Assembly: GCF_024228315.1 (NCBI RefSeq)
Contig: NZ_CP100455.1
Coordinates: 372,001 to 436,000, forward strand
DNA: 64,000 nucleotides
Reading direction: 5' to 3'
Source of the DNA: Halomarina pelagica
GTDB lineage: Archaea; Halobacteriota; Halobacteria; Halobacteriales; Haloarculaceae
Shown: one piece after another, positions 46,215-54,261 of the stretch
How positions within the stretch are numbered: position 1 is the stretch's first letter
Layout: each line of letters begins with the position of its first letter
Notes under the pieces: generated by a model
The model's input: the letters and a program-made list of their open reading frames with translations, nothing else
What the model was told of the DNA's origin: nothing
Databases searched by the model: none
Program-made: the position numbers and the translations under genes

Positions 46215-46943
46215 ATGCCCGCGCCCGACGAACAGTCCGACGTCGAGTCGTTCGAGCGGCCCGAAGCGTCGTTCGCCAGGACGCTCGAACGACTCAAGCG
46301 CGAGGGCTGTTCGGTGCTCGTCTGTGGTACCGTAGCGGCGGAGATCCGCGCGAAGATGACCCGCCAACTCTTCGGATCGACGGAGATGTACCGACGGCGG
46401 ATCCTGGGGCACACGGGTACCACGGCGCTCGATCCGGACGCGTACCTCCCGGCCGAACCGCCATCGGACCGTCACGCCGTCGTCGTCTCGCGGGCCGGTC
46501 CCGTTCGGGCGAGCGACACGAGCGGGGTGGTCGACGTCGCCCGCGCCGTGTCCGAGTACCACCCCAGCGGCGGGAGCGGCGGTTCGCTCGACGAACTCGA
46601 CGCGCTGGGTACCGCGCTCGCGGGTGCCGTCGACGAGGTCGCCGACCGCGATCACCTATCGCCGGGCGTCCTCCGTGTCGGCGTGACCTCCCTCGAACCG
46701 TACCTCGACGCGGACGGCGTCGAGGAGGTGGTCCGGTTCGTCCGAACGGTCGCCGCCCCCGTCCACGAGGACGGCGGGATGCTCCACGTCCACGTTCCGC
46801 TTTCGCACGACGACGCCCGCGTTCGTGCGCTCCTGCCCTACTTCGACGCCCGAATCGACCTCCGGGTCCACGAACCGCTCCCCCCGGAGTGCCGGTGGTA
46901 CCTCCCGGCGATCGACGAGCAGACCACGTGGATGCGGCTCTGA
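46215..46943 (+). CDS. DUF7504-type haloarchaeal protein
   Basis: A 242-residue soluble protein related to the small RecA/KaiC-like or MEDS-like proteins annotated as DUF7504 in haloarchaea (family name from memory). It has CSVLVCGTVAAEIRAKMTRQLFG near residues 30-52, RRRILGHTGTTA, and a C-terminal half with LRVGVTSLEPYLD, VHVPLSHDDARVRALLPYFDARIDLRVHE split over about 195-225. No intact Walker A is visible, so nucleotide binding is not shown. The start at 46215 suits the TATA-like element at 46181. Only 12 bases separate it from the CHAT gene, which indicates one operon. Confidence 0.7.
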   Translation: MPAPDEQSDVESFERPEASFARTLERLKREGCSVLVCGTVAAEIRAKMTRQLFGSTEMYRRRILGHTGTTALDPDAYLPAEPPSDRHAVVVSRAGPVRASDTSGVVDVARAVSEYHPSGGSGGSLDELDALGTALAGAVDEVADRDHLSPGVLRVGVTSLEPYLDADGVEEVVRFVRTVAAPVHEDGGMLHVHVPLSHDDARVRALLPYFDARIDLRVHEPLPPECRWYLPAIDEQTTWMRL

Positions 46944-46955
46944 GGCGAACGTTGG

Positions 46956-49085
46956 ATGAAGGACGCGCTACGGATCGTCGGGACGGATGATCCCCCAGGT
47001 GTGTGTATCGTCGACGACGTACAGGGCGTACAGACGCGACTCGCCCTCCCGACGGTGCCCACCCTCGAGCCATGTTCGGCCGATCGGTTCGCCTTTCCGA
47101 TCGATGCGGCCGTTCGGCTCGACGCGACGGAGGTTCGCGTCCCCCACCTCGTGAACGTGATCGTCAGGGACGCGGACGCGACGATCGTCGCCGAGGTGGC
47201 CAACAGGGGACGGGCCGCGATCGAGTACGGCAGCTACACCGTCGAGATCCACTCGCTGAGCGTCGTGACGTACCTCCACGTCGAGGGTCGGCTGGTCGTC
47301 GGGGCCGACGGCGGCGAGCGAGTCATCGCGGTCGGTGACGGGGGACACGTCCGCCTCGGCGTGCGCTCGCGGCACGAGCACCCCGCGGCGACGGTCACGA
47401 CGACGGCGGATCCGGTCGACGTGATGCGGGCGCTGTCGACGCTCGGATCGGCGCTGAAGACGACGTCGCCGGAGCGGTCGTGGCCCTCGCTCCGGGGCCA
47501 CCCGCCGTTCGTCGAACTCGGCGACCGCCTCGACGGGCCGTCGGCGCTCCTCGATCGGGAGTACACGACGACGCTCGAACTCCCGCCGACGTTCGAGTAC
47601 GTCTTCCCGGCGTCGTCGCTCGCGTACTACCTCGACGCGGAGGTGCGGCCGGGGGAGACCCCCAGACTGTTGCTCGACGGCTCCGCCTACGATCTCGAGG
47701 CCGAGGTCGACTACGAGACGGCCGTCCACCGGACGCTCCGGCAGGTTTTCCTGCTCGACTGCGTCACGCGCACCGAGGGGTACTATCCGGTCGAACTGGA
47801 CGTCCGCGCCCGCCTCGAACGGCGACTCGATCTCGACTTCGCCGACCTCTACGACCGGCCGTTGGCCGATCGGACCGCGGCGTACCTCGACGTCCCGTTC
47901 GAGGCGCTGGCCGACGAACTCCCGACGTGGAAGCAGACGGCGGACGTCGCACCGACCGCCGAGCACGTCGCGTTCCTCCCGATCCTCGCGGCCGATCTCG
48001 CGCTCGTTCGGTGTCCGCCCGTTCGCAGTCCGTCCGAGGCCGAGGTTCCGGCGGCCATCGCCGACTTCTTCCGCACGGAGAGTCGTCGAACCGATCCCGC
48101 GTCGGTGCTGGTGCGCGACGCCGGGCGGGTCCCCCGGACGCGGCAGGGCGAGGACGCCGCGGCCGATCGGATCGTCGTCCCGCCGCCGTCGGAGACGATC
48201 GAGCACACCTGGATCGGCGACGGGTATCCGGTGACCGCCTCGAAGCCGACCATCGACGCCTGCAAGCGGCGGCTGGCGGCGAAACCGAGCGGGAGCATCG
48301 AGGTCGCCGTCGTCTCGAACTCCCCGGAGATGCGCGCCGAGAACGACGTCAGCGACTACTACGGCCTCCGCGAGTTCGTCGAGTTCGACGTGGCACTCTA
48401 CGAGGACCTCACGCGCGACGAACTTGCGGCCCTGTTCGCGAGCGGGCTGGACTTCGTCCACTACGTCGGCCACGTCGACGAGCGGGGGATGCAGTGTTCC
48501 GACGGCTACCTCGATGCGGGGACGCTGGACGCGGTCGAGACGCGCGCGTTCGTCCTGAACGCCTGCAACTCCTACGAGCAGGGGATGCGACTCGTGCACG
48601 CCGGCTCGATCGCCGGCGTCGTGACGGCCTCGAGGGTGGCGAACGACCCGGCCACGCGGGTCGGACGGACCCTCGCCCGCCTGCTCAACGCCGGGTTCTC
48701 CCTCGCCGGCGCGCTCGACATCGTCAGCACGGCCACCGTCACCGGCCAGCAGTACGGTGCCGTCGGGGACGCGCAACTCGCGCTGACCGACAGCGCGGGC
48801 GGGACGCCGATCATGGCCGATCTGGATCGACGGGCGGACGGTCGATACGACGTGTGTATCAGGGGCTATCCGACACCGAGGGTCCCCCTCGGGACCCTCT
48901 ACACGCCGTACGTCGGGAACAACGAACGGCGGTACCTGAACTCCGGTCGGATCGCGGAGTTCACCGTCACGAGGTCGCAACTCGAGGAGTTCCTCACGCT
49001 CGAACGCTTCCCGGTGCGGTACGGAGACGCGCTCCGGTGGAGCGATCGGCTTCTGGCGGACGGGTTCGAATTAGACGCAGAATGA
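46956..49085 (+). CDS. CHAT-domain (caspase-like) protein
   Basis: A 709-residue protein. About residues 1-440 are a haloarchaea-specific region without a motif I recognise, rich in beta-strand patterns. Residues about 445-630 form a CHAT-type peptidase domain: VAVVSNSPEMRAE, then DFVHYVGHVDERGM with His502 and His506, and AFVLNACNSYEQG with Cys537, giving the His/Cys dyad of caspase-fold proteases. GVVTASRVANDPATRVGR follows. The C-terminal 80 residues contain LYTPYVGNNERRYLNSG. It is downstream of a DUF7504 gene and convergent with a tiny membrane-peptide gene. Caspase-like proteases paired with small membrane proteins act in several prokaryotic death or defence systems; whether this one does is inference. 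Confidence 0.8.
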   Translation: MKDALRIVGTDDPPGVCIVDDVQGVQTRLALPTVPTLEPCSADRFAFPIDAAVRLDATEVRVPHLVNVIVRDADATIVAEVANRGRAAIEYGSYTVEIHSLSVVTYLHVEGRLVVGADGGERVIAVGDGGHVRLGVRSRHEHPAATVTTTADPVDVMRALSTLGSALKTTSPERSWPSLRGHPPFVELGDRLDGPSALLDREYTTTLELPPTFEYVFPASSLAYYLDAEVRPGETPRLLLDGSAYDLEAEVDYETAVHRTLRQVFLLDCVTRTEGYYPVELDVRARLERRLDLDFADLYDRPLADRTAAYLDVPFEALADELPTWKQTADVAPTAEHVAFLPILAADLALVRCPPVRSPSEAEVPAAIADFFRTESRRTDPASVLVRDAGRVPRTRQGEDAAADRIVVPPPSETIEHTWIGDGYPVTASKPTIDACKRRLAAKPSGSIEVAVVSNSPEMRAENDVSDYYGLREFVEFDVALYEDLTRDELAALFASGLDFVHYVGHVDERGMQCSDGYLDAGTLDAVETRAFVLNACNSYEQGMRLVHAGSIAGVVTASRVANDPATRVGRTLARLLNAGFSLAGALDIVSTATVTGQQYGAVGDAQLALTDSAGGTPIMADLDRRADGRYDVCIRGYPTPRVPLGTLYTPYVGNNERRYLNSGRIAEFTVTRSQLEEFLTLERFPVRYGDALRWSDRLLADGFELDAE

Positions 49086-49114
49086 GGCGCGTGACTTCGA
49101 TTTCTCAGGTAACT

Positions 49115-49264
49115 TTACGGGCCAGTGTTCGAACTCCCCGCCGCGGCGAGGACGGACTGCGCCTGCGCGAGGAGCACGAGCGTCGTGAACAGGACGCCGG
49201 TCATCTTGGGGTGGTCGGCCAGGTACGTTGCGATCGTCGAGCCGCTGGTGTCCATCTCGGACAT
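49115..49264 (-). CDS. DUF7503-type small membrane peptide
   Basis: A 49-residue peptide: a polar N-terminus MSEMDTSGSTIATYLADHPK, one membrane helix (MTGVLFTTLVLLAQAQSVLAA) and a short GSSNTGP tail. The layout, with 'Y-L-A-(D/E)-x-P-(K/R)-M-x-G-V-L-F', matches the tiny haloarchaeal proteins annotated as DUF7503 (from memory), which often lie beside DUF7504 genes. A start six bases upstream (49270) is possible. It converges with the CHAT gene with about 30 bases between stops, and an AT-rich promoter region (49271-49345) precedes it. Confidence 0.75.
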   Translation of the reverse strand: MSEMDTSGSTIATYLADHPKMTGVLFTTLVLLAQAQSVLAAAGSSNTGP

Positions 49265-49270
49265 ACACAT

Positions 49271-49345
49271 TTCTATTCGACACTATCTCATTAAAATTAT
49301 CTTATTTAATTATAAGTTTTAGAGTTTAATTTTACTCACTTGTGC
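49271..49345 (-). promoter_or_regulatory. AT-rich promoter region of the small membrane peptide
   Basis: A run of almost only A and T in otherwise GC-rich DNA directly before the peptide start, with several TATA-like options on the minus strand (AATTAAATAAGATAAT near 49300). Exact box assignment is not possible by eye. Confidence 0.4.
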
Positions 49346-49466
49346 GTTCTGGCACCAGCGGTTAAGCGTTGTTAAACAGTTCGAAACGGCCGGTTCGTTT
49401 GTCGTCGCGCCCCTCGAACGTCGCGTTCCGGGCGCTGGTCGTCGCCGATTTCGAGCGGACGAGCGG

Positions 49467-49643
49467 TCATCGAGTCCGCCGTTCGAGCGCCCGCGCGAGG
49501 ATCGTGTCCGCCACTACGACGCCGATCCAGATCAACGCCCAGACGGCGACGACCGCCGCGATCAACAGGAGCCAATGTAACTCCCCCGGGAGAGGGGAGC
49601 CGCTCGCGTGCAGGACGCCCGGGTCGATCGCCGGCGCGGTCAC
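49467..49643 (-). CDS. Small membrane protein coupled to DUF2243
   Basis: A 58-residue protein with one strong membrane helix (LHWLLLIAAVVAVWALIWIG, about 22-41) and a basic C-terminus (RALERRTR). It starts at a GTG that overlaps the stop of the DUF2243 frame (GTGA). This coupling supports it as real and as part of the same former operon, whose upstream gene is now interrupted by an insertion element. Confidence 0.6.
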   Translation of the reverse strand: MTAPAIDPGVLHASGSPLPGELHWLLLIAAVVAVWALIWIGVVVADTILARALERRTR

Positions 49644-50008
49644 CCGGACTCGCCCTCCGACCGTCCGGTTCGGTAGACGTACGCCCCGGCCGCGACGATG
49701 AGCAGGCTGATCACCGCCCAGTGGGGGTCGTAGTACCCGGGACCGTCCGTCGCGTGGTGCAGGCCCAGCAGCGTGTGGTTGACGACTACGTCGAACAGGT
49801 CGAAGACGCCCAGGCCGATCACCGCCGCGCCGGCGATCGGTCGCATCGGGAGCGGGGCGGCGGTTCGGCGCTCCGCCCGCCAGAGGAGCCCGCCGCCGAT
49901 CCCCGCCACGACGAGCATCGCGACGGAGAAGAGGCCGTCGGCGAGGAGGTTCGTTCGAAGTCCGTCCACGGTCGACGTCGGGTAGATCCCGGAGACCAGG
50001 TGGTGGAG
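49640..50008 (-). pseudogene. DUF2243 membrane protein, C-terminal fragment
   Basis: In-frame sequence from about 50008 reads LHHLVSGIYPTSTVDGLRTN, then LLADGLFSVAMLVVAGIGGG, LGVFDLFDVVVNHTLLGLHH and a last helix, which is the body of a DUF2243 protein (three membrane helices with conserved His). There is no proper start: upstream the frame enters the end of the IS1341-type element and meets a stop. The matching N-terminus is found on the other side of the element at 51554-51649. A GTG at 49969 could allow a shortened product. Confidence 0.75.
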
Positions 50009-50152
50009 GTAAACTACCCCACCCTACTCCCTCGGCGCTCCGCGCCTCGGTTCGTTGAGGGTGGGACCACCGACGGAACTCTGTTCCGTCGAGGCCTCGA
50101 AAGACGCGTTGTGTCTTTCGGTGGCTTTGATGTGGACTCCCGGCAAGAGTCA
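50009..50152 (-). ncRNA. Candidate omega/right-end guide RNA of the tnpB element
   Basis: The region downstream of tnpB folds into successive stems: CGAAAGAC/GTCTTTCG (50098-50120), a perfect nine-base stem CGACGGAAC/GTTCCGTCG (50071-50091) and GGCGC/GCGCC (50034-50046). In IS605-group elements the RNA from this end, reading on into flanking DNA, guides TnpB. By that model the guide here would come from the DUF2243 flank just left of 50009. Predicted from position and folding only. Confidence 0.4.
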
Positions 50153-50180
50153 CCAGCCAATTGGCTGGTGACTCTTGCCG
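50141..50180. repeat. Perfect 40-base palindrome over the tnpB stop
   Basis: Two 20-base arms with no spacer, centred between 50160 and 50161. The last codons and stop of tnpB lie inside it. It could act as a terminator, a block to readthrough, or part of the guide RNA scaffold. Confidence 0.9.
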
Positions 50181-51406
50181 TTCAACGTCCCACCATTCAC
50201 ACGCACGTCTACTTGTGCGTCTCCGCTCCCCGACTTGGGCGAGGAGCGGAGTTTATGGGTTCGCTTTCGAACGTACCGCGTCCCGATGTTCTTCGCGGCG
50301 TTGTAGTCCGCGTTGACCTCGTACCCGCACTTCTGGCAACAGAAGTGTTCCCCGTGGCGGTTGTCCTCGTGCGTGAACCCACAGTCCGTCCGAGAACAGC
50401 GTTGGGACGTATGGTTCGGTTCGACTTGTTCCACGGAGACACCGCGTTCTGGGGCCTTGTAGGAGACATACTCGAATAGGCGTCGAAACGCCCAGACGTG
50501 GTGCCACTTTGCGTGTGGAAGCCGCTCTCGAATGTTGGTCAAATCCTCGAACACGAGTACGTCGCAGTCGTGTTCGACGGCTTCCGAAACGAGTTCGTTG
50601 GCGACGGTGTAGATGTACTGTTTCCGCCATGCTTCTTCGCGTTTGCCGAGGTGAAGCAGAGCGTTGTGCGCGGCTTGTGTTCCGCGCTGTTGCATCTCTC
50701 CACGTCGCTTCTCGAACTCGCGACACCAATGGTCGTAGTCGTCTCCCTGCCAGAACGTGCCGGTCGAAGCGACGGCGAGACTGTTGACGCCGAGGTCGAT
50801 ACCGAGGACTGTTTGGTGTTCAGTATCTGCCGAAATCTCTGCGTCGTCACCACCGTCTCCTTCGGAGTCGTACTTCCGCGTGGTAATGTGGAAGTAGAAC
50901 TCGTCGTCCACTGCGTCGTACTGGAGCGTGCTTGCACGGAAATCGAACTCCTCGGACAGCACGTACTGCTCGTATGGCGTTGGGCTGTTCGAGGGAAGTT
51001 TAAAGTCACACTCGACGCGACCGTTAACAGTCGAGAGCGAGACTTTGTTCCGGTAGAACGTTGCGCTCCGCTTGTCGTAGAGCATACTCCACGACGTGAA
51101 CTCCGGTTGGCTCACTCGCTTTCCGTTCTTCCACCGTTCGACGCATCCTTTGACGGCTTGGACGGCGCGTCGGATGGCTTCTTGAACAAGGTTCGCGGTG
51201 AGGTCGGTTTCGTCGCGTAGTTCGTCGTAGAGAGCGTTTCGTGCGGTCGTGTTGGCCGTGACGCACTCGGTGTAGGAGTCGTCGGACCAACAGAACTCGG
51301 CGGCACGGTTGGCGCAGTGAAGGAATTGCCGGGCGGATTCGTGGAGGTCGTCGCGTCGCTCGTCTGGAACGACGAGTTTGACGGGTGCGGTACGCCGGAC
51401 CTCCAT
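50150..51406 (-). CDS. tnpB: RNA-guided endonuclease TnpB (IS1341 type)
   Basis: A 418-residue TnpB, full length for the family. The RuvC-like nuclease residues are all present: Asp204 in GIDLGVNS, Glu287 in VFEDL and Asp367 in NADYNAAKNIG. The zinc-finger insert has Cys337, Cys342, Cys357 and Cys360. The N-terminal wedge and RNA-binding region (about 1-190) is complete, with RWKNGKRVSQPEF. TnpB proteins use a guide RNA from the element end to cut matching DNA, which helps the element persist. Codon use is less GC-rich than in neighbouring host genes, which fits a mobile origin. The catalytic set suggests it is active. Confidence 0.93.
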   Translation of the reverse strand: MEVRRTAPVKLVVPDERRDDLHESARQFLHCANRAAEFCWSDDSYTECVTANTTARNALYDELRDETDLTANLVQEAIRRAVQAVKGCVERWKNGKRVSQPEFTSWSMLYDKRSATFYRNKVSLSTVNGRVECDFKLPSNSPTPYEQYVLSEEFDFRASTLQYDAVDDEFYFHITTRKYDSEGDGGDDAEISADTEHQTVLGIDLGVNSLAVASTGTFWQGDDYDHWCREFEKRRGEMQQRGTQAAHNALLHLGKREEAWRKQYIYTVANELVSEAVEHDCDVLVFEDLTNIRERLPHAKWHHVWAFRRLFEYVSYKAPERGVSVEQVEPNHTSQRCSRTDCGFTHEDNRHGEHFCCQKCGYEVNADYNAAKNIGTRYVRKRTHKLRSSPKSGSGDAQVDVRVNGGTLNGKSHQPIGW

Positions 51407-51553
51407 ATTTCAGATGGAGAACCAACGGTTCTTAAACGTTCGGGAGTCGGTTGGTCGTAGTGTGCCGGTTGTGTTGTACCATGTCGGTTTCCTCTCCGGC
51501 CTACTTGCTCACTACGTTCGCTCCTTGAGTCCGGAGGCTCCACCTCGAAAAAT

Positions 51554-51649
51554 GCTGAATCCGAATCCCAGGACGCCCGCGGCGACGATCGCTCTCGCGG
51601 TACTCTCTCCGTCGGGTGCCGGGGATCCGGCGGCGGGTCGGTCGCTCAT
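51554..51649 (-). pseudogene. DUF2243 membrane protein, N-terminal fragment
   Basis: From ATG 51649 the frame reads MSDRPAAGSPAPDGESTARA followed by IVAAGVLGFGFS, which fits the start of a DUF2243 protein (first helix). It then runs into unrelated sequence and stops at about 51512. The rest of the gene is at 49640-50008 beyond the IS1341-type element. The reading direction is the same, so the element split one gene. Confidence 0.65.
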
Positions 51650-51715
51650 GGAGGTCTACGTCTGACGACTCGTCGGGGGTACTAGATCGTTGTGCGCACC
51701 TTTGCAAGGCAGCGG

Positions 51716-52981
51716 TCACCGGGACCGGGCGACGGCGCTCCGCGAACGGCCGTCGGTCGCGTCGGCGATCACCTCGCCGACGCGGGCACCGAGCGCCGGC
51801 CAGCGGTGGTGTTCCCTGACGAACGCCGCGCCGCGTCGACCCATCTCGGCGCGCTCGTCGTCGTCCGCGAGCACGTCGCGCATCGCGTCGGCGATCGCGT
51901 CCGGGTCGTTGTCGACCGCGACGCCGCCACCGGAGCGATCGGTCACGACCCCGATCTCGGTCACCCGGCTCGCCACGTAGGGCGTGCCGACGGCCATCGT
52001 CTCGAGGAGTTTGGTGGGGCGCGCGTAGTCGAGGCTGTACTCGGTCTTGAGGGGCACCCAGCTCAGCGCCGCCGATCGGAGGATCGACGGGATCTCCTCG
52101 CGCGGGACGGGGCCGTCGAACGTCACGCGGTCCTCGATCCCGAGGTCGCGCGCGAGGGCCTCGAGTTCGTCCCGGCGGTCGCCGAACCCGACGACGCGAA
52201 GCTCGCGGTCGCCGTCGAGCCTGGCGAACCCGCGGAAGAACGGTTCGAACGCCTGGGCCTGGCCGAACTTGCCCGTGTAGACGACGGGTCGGTCGTCGGG
52301 AGCGTCGCCCCCGTCCGCCGTCGCCGGGGCGAACTCGTCGAGGTCGATCCCGTACGGGACCGGGGTGAACTCCTCGACGGGCGCGTCGTGCTTCGCGGCG
52401 TACTGCTCGGCCATCGTCGGCGTGAGGACGACGACGTGATCCGCCAGTTCGAACGCCCGACGTTCGAGCGCCTCGACCGCCCGGTGGACCGCAGAGCCGT
52501 GCTCGATGAACCCGAGATCGACCGCGTTGTCGATCCACAGGTCGTCCACGTCGACGATCCAGGCGCGTCCGAGCGCCTTCGCGACGAATCCGGGGACGAG
52601 CGTCGAGTGCGGGCCGATGAAGGTGACGACGCAGTCGTAGCGCCACCACGTCGCCAGCACGTACACGGAGGCGAGGAGCGCGAACACGACGTAGTTGAGG
52701 ATGCGGCCGATCCCGGCCCAGTCGTCGTCGCCGGCGGGCTGGTAGGTCCACAGGCGGGTGACCGAGACCCCGTCGACGGTCTCGCGTTGCCACGGTCGGT
52801 TGCTCCGCTCGAACGTGCCCAGCGGCACGATCGGCGGCGGCGCGAGCACGTGACACTCGAACCCGTCGGGGAGGTGCTGAGCCAGCTTGTGCCACCTGTG
52901 GGCACCGCCCATCGACTCCGGGGGGAACAGCTGCGAGATCGCGAGCACCCGGATCGGATCGTCGTCCCCTCGGCCGGTCAT
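51716..52981 (-). CDS. Glycosyltransferase family 4 protein
   Basis: A 421-residue GT-B glycosyltransferase. The N-terminal domain begins VLAISQLFPPESMGGAHRW, typical for GT4, and has a hydrophobic stretch (NYVVFALLASVYVLATWW, about 90-107) that may attach it to the membrane. The donor-binding side shows VVYTGKFGQAQAFEPF and EYSLDYARPTKLLETMAVG. It is the last gene of a three-gene minus-strand set with a dehydrogenase (ATGA overlap) and an epimerase, so it likely builds the same nucleotide-sugar-derived glycan. Confidence 0.87.
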   Translation of the reverse strand: MTGRGDDDPIRVLAISQLFPPESMGGAHRWHKLAQHLPDGFECHVLAPPPIVPLGTFERSNRPWQRETVDGVSVTRLWTYQPAGDDDWAGIGRILNYVVFALLASVYVLATWWRYDCVVTFIGPHSTLVPGFVAKALGRAWIVDVDDLWIDNAVDLGFIEHGSAVHRAVEALERRAFELADHVVVLTPTMAEQYAAKHDAPVEEFTPVPYGIDLDEFAPATADGGDAPDDRPVVYTGKFGQAQAFEPFFRGFARLDGDRELRVVGFGDRRDELEALARDLGIEDRVTFDGPVPREEIPSILRSAALSWVPLKTEYSLDYARPTKLLETMAVGTPYVASRVTEIGVVTDRSGGGVAVDNDPDAIADAMRDVLADDDERAEMGRRGAAFVREHHRWPALGARVGEVIADATDGRSRSAVARSR

Positions 52982-54261
52982 GACCCGGGTTCGGGATCGA
53001 CCGGGTTTCCGGTGCCGAACTGGAGCACGCGGATCCCCTCGGCTTCGAGCGACGGCCGCAGCTCGTCGAGTTCCGCGACCGACTCGCCGTGCGGGACGAG
53101 CTGGAGCACGACGTCGGGGGACTCGCGCTCGATCAACGACGGGAGGTCGTCGTACGTTACCTCCTCGGCGTACCGATCGTAGTGGACGACGTCGTATCCG
53201 TCGGCGGTGAGGTCCTCGACGACCGTGATCGCCGCGCTGTTCCGGAGGTCGTACGTGTCGGGTTTGTACGTCGCGCCGAGCGCCAGGATCCGCGGGTCAG
53301 AGAGGTCCGCGACGGCGCGGCGCACCTTCTTCGCGGTGACCTCGGGCATCCGCTCGTTGATCCGGCGGGCGGTCGTGATGAGGTCCGCGTACTCCGGGGT
53401 GGCTTCGTTGAGGAACCACGGATCGACGGGGAGGCAGTGGCCGCCGACGCCGATGCCGGGCGTGAGGATGTCGACGCGCGGGTGGTGGTTCGCGAGGTCG
53501 ATCACGTCCTTCATGTTCACGTCGAGGGCGTCCCCGATGAGCGCGAACTCGTTCGCGATCGCGATGTTGATGTCCCGATACGTGTTCTCGAGGAGCTTGC
53601 ACAGCTCGGCGGAGAGGAGGTCGGTGTAGTAGATCTCGCCCTCGAGGAACGGCTCGTAGATCATCGCCGCTCGGCGGCGGCTCGCGTCGTCGACGCCGCC
53701 GATGACGCGGTCGTTGTGCACGATCTCGTCGAACACGTTCCCGGGGAGGATTCGCTCGGGCGAGTGCGCCAGTTGAACGTCCTCGCCGACCGCGAAGCCC
53801 GCGTCCTCGAGCAGCGGGACGACGACCTGTTCGCACGTCAGCGGCGGGATGGTCGACTCGACGTTGATGAGGTCGCCCGACTCGAGGTACGGCAGGATCG
53901 ACTCGACGGCACCCCGGACGTGAGCCAGCTCGGGGCTCTTCGTCTTCTCCGCGAGCGGCGTCGGCACCGAGATCACGAACGCGTCGCCGTCGGTCGGCGT
54001 GGTCCGCGCGATCAGGTTCTCGTTCACCTGCTCGCTGTCGAGCAACGCCTGGAGGCGGCGTTCGTCGAGGTTGAGCGTCCCGTCGTTGATCGCGTCCACC
54101 AGGTTCTCGTCGATGTCGACGCCGACGACGCGCTTGCCGCGCTCGGCGAGGAGCAACGCGAGCGGCAGCCCGACGAACCCGGTCCCGACCACGACGATCT
54201 CGTCGACGGGGTCGAGGCGTCCCGCGTCGGTGCCGCTCACCGCGTCGCTACTCGACGTCAT
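52978..54261 (-). CDS. Nucleotide-sugar dehydrogenase (UDP-ManNAc dehydrogenase-like)
   Basis: A 427-residue enzyme that oxidises the C6 of a UDP-sugar to the uronic acid in two NAD-dependent steps. Rossmann motif VVGTGFVGLPLA (24-35), Lys222 in LCKLLENTYRD, and the catalytic Cys276 in GVGGHCLPVDPWFL. The PVDPWFL form and SPERILPG are closer to WecC-type UDP-N-acetylmannosamine dehydrogenases than to UDP-glucose dehydrogenases. It overlaps the epimerase gene upstream and the GT4 gene downstream. The product would be a hexuronic acid, a common component of haloarchaeal surface glycans. Confidence 0.9.
   Translation of the reverse strand: MTSSSDAVSGTDAGRLDPVDEIVVVGTGFVGLPLALLLAERGKRVVGVDIDENLVDAINDGTLNLDERRLQALLDSEQVNENLIARTTPTDGDAFVISVPTPLAEKTKSPELAHVRGAVESILPYLESGDLINVESTIPPLTCEQVVVPLLEDAGFAVGEDVQLAHSPERILPGNVFDEIVHNDRVIGGVDDASRRRAAMIYEPFLEGEIYYTDLLSAELCKLLENTYRDINIAIANEFALIGDALDVNMKDVIDLANHHPRVDILTPGIGVGGHCLPVDPWFLNEATPEYADLITTARRINERMPEVTAKKVRRAVADLSDPRILALGATYKPDTYDLRNSAAITVVEDLTADGYDVVHYDRYAEEVTYDDLPSLIERESPDVVLQLVPHGESVAELDELRPSLEAEGIRVLQFGTGNPVDPEPGS

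Larger units (their letters stand above)
50009..51553 (-). mobile_element. IS1341-type (IS200/IS605 group) element carrying tnpB only
   Basis: Boundaries are inferred from the two halves of the disrupted DUF2243 gene. The element holds one intact tnpB and no tnpA transposase, so movement would need a TnpA in trans. Its 3' end is rich in hairpins, and the tip reads GAGGGAGTAGGGTGGGG on the minus strand. The group inserts without target duplication, and none is seen. About 12 codons expected between the DUF2243 halves are missing, so the ends or the insertion history may be imprecise. Confidence 0.7.

Noticed and set aside
50498-51220. 240-codon plus-strand frame inside tnpB
   Set aside because: Antisense of the intact tnpB gene, whose nuclease and zinc-finger residues are all in place.
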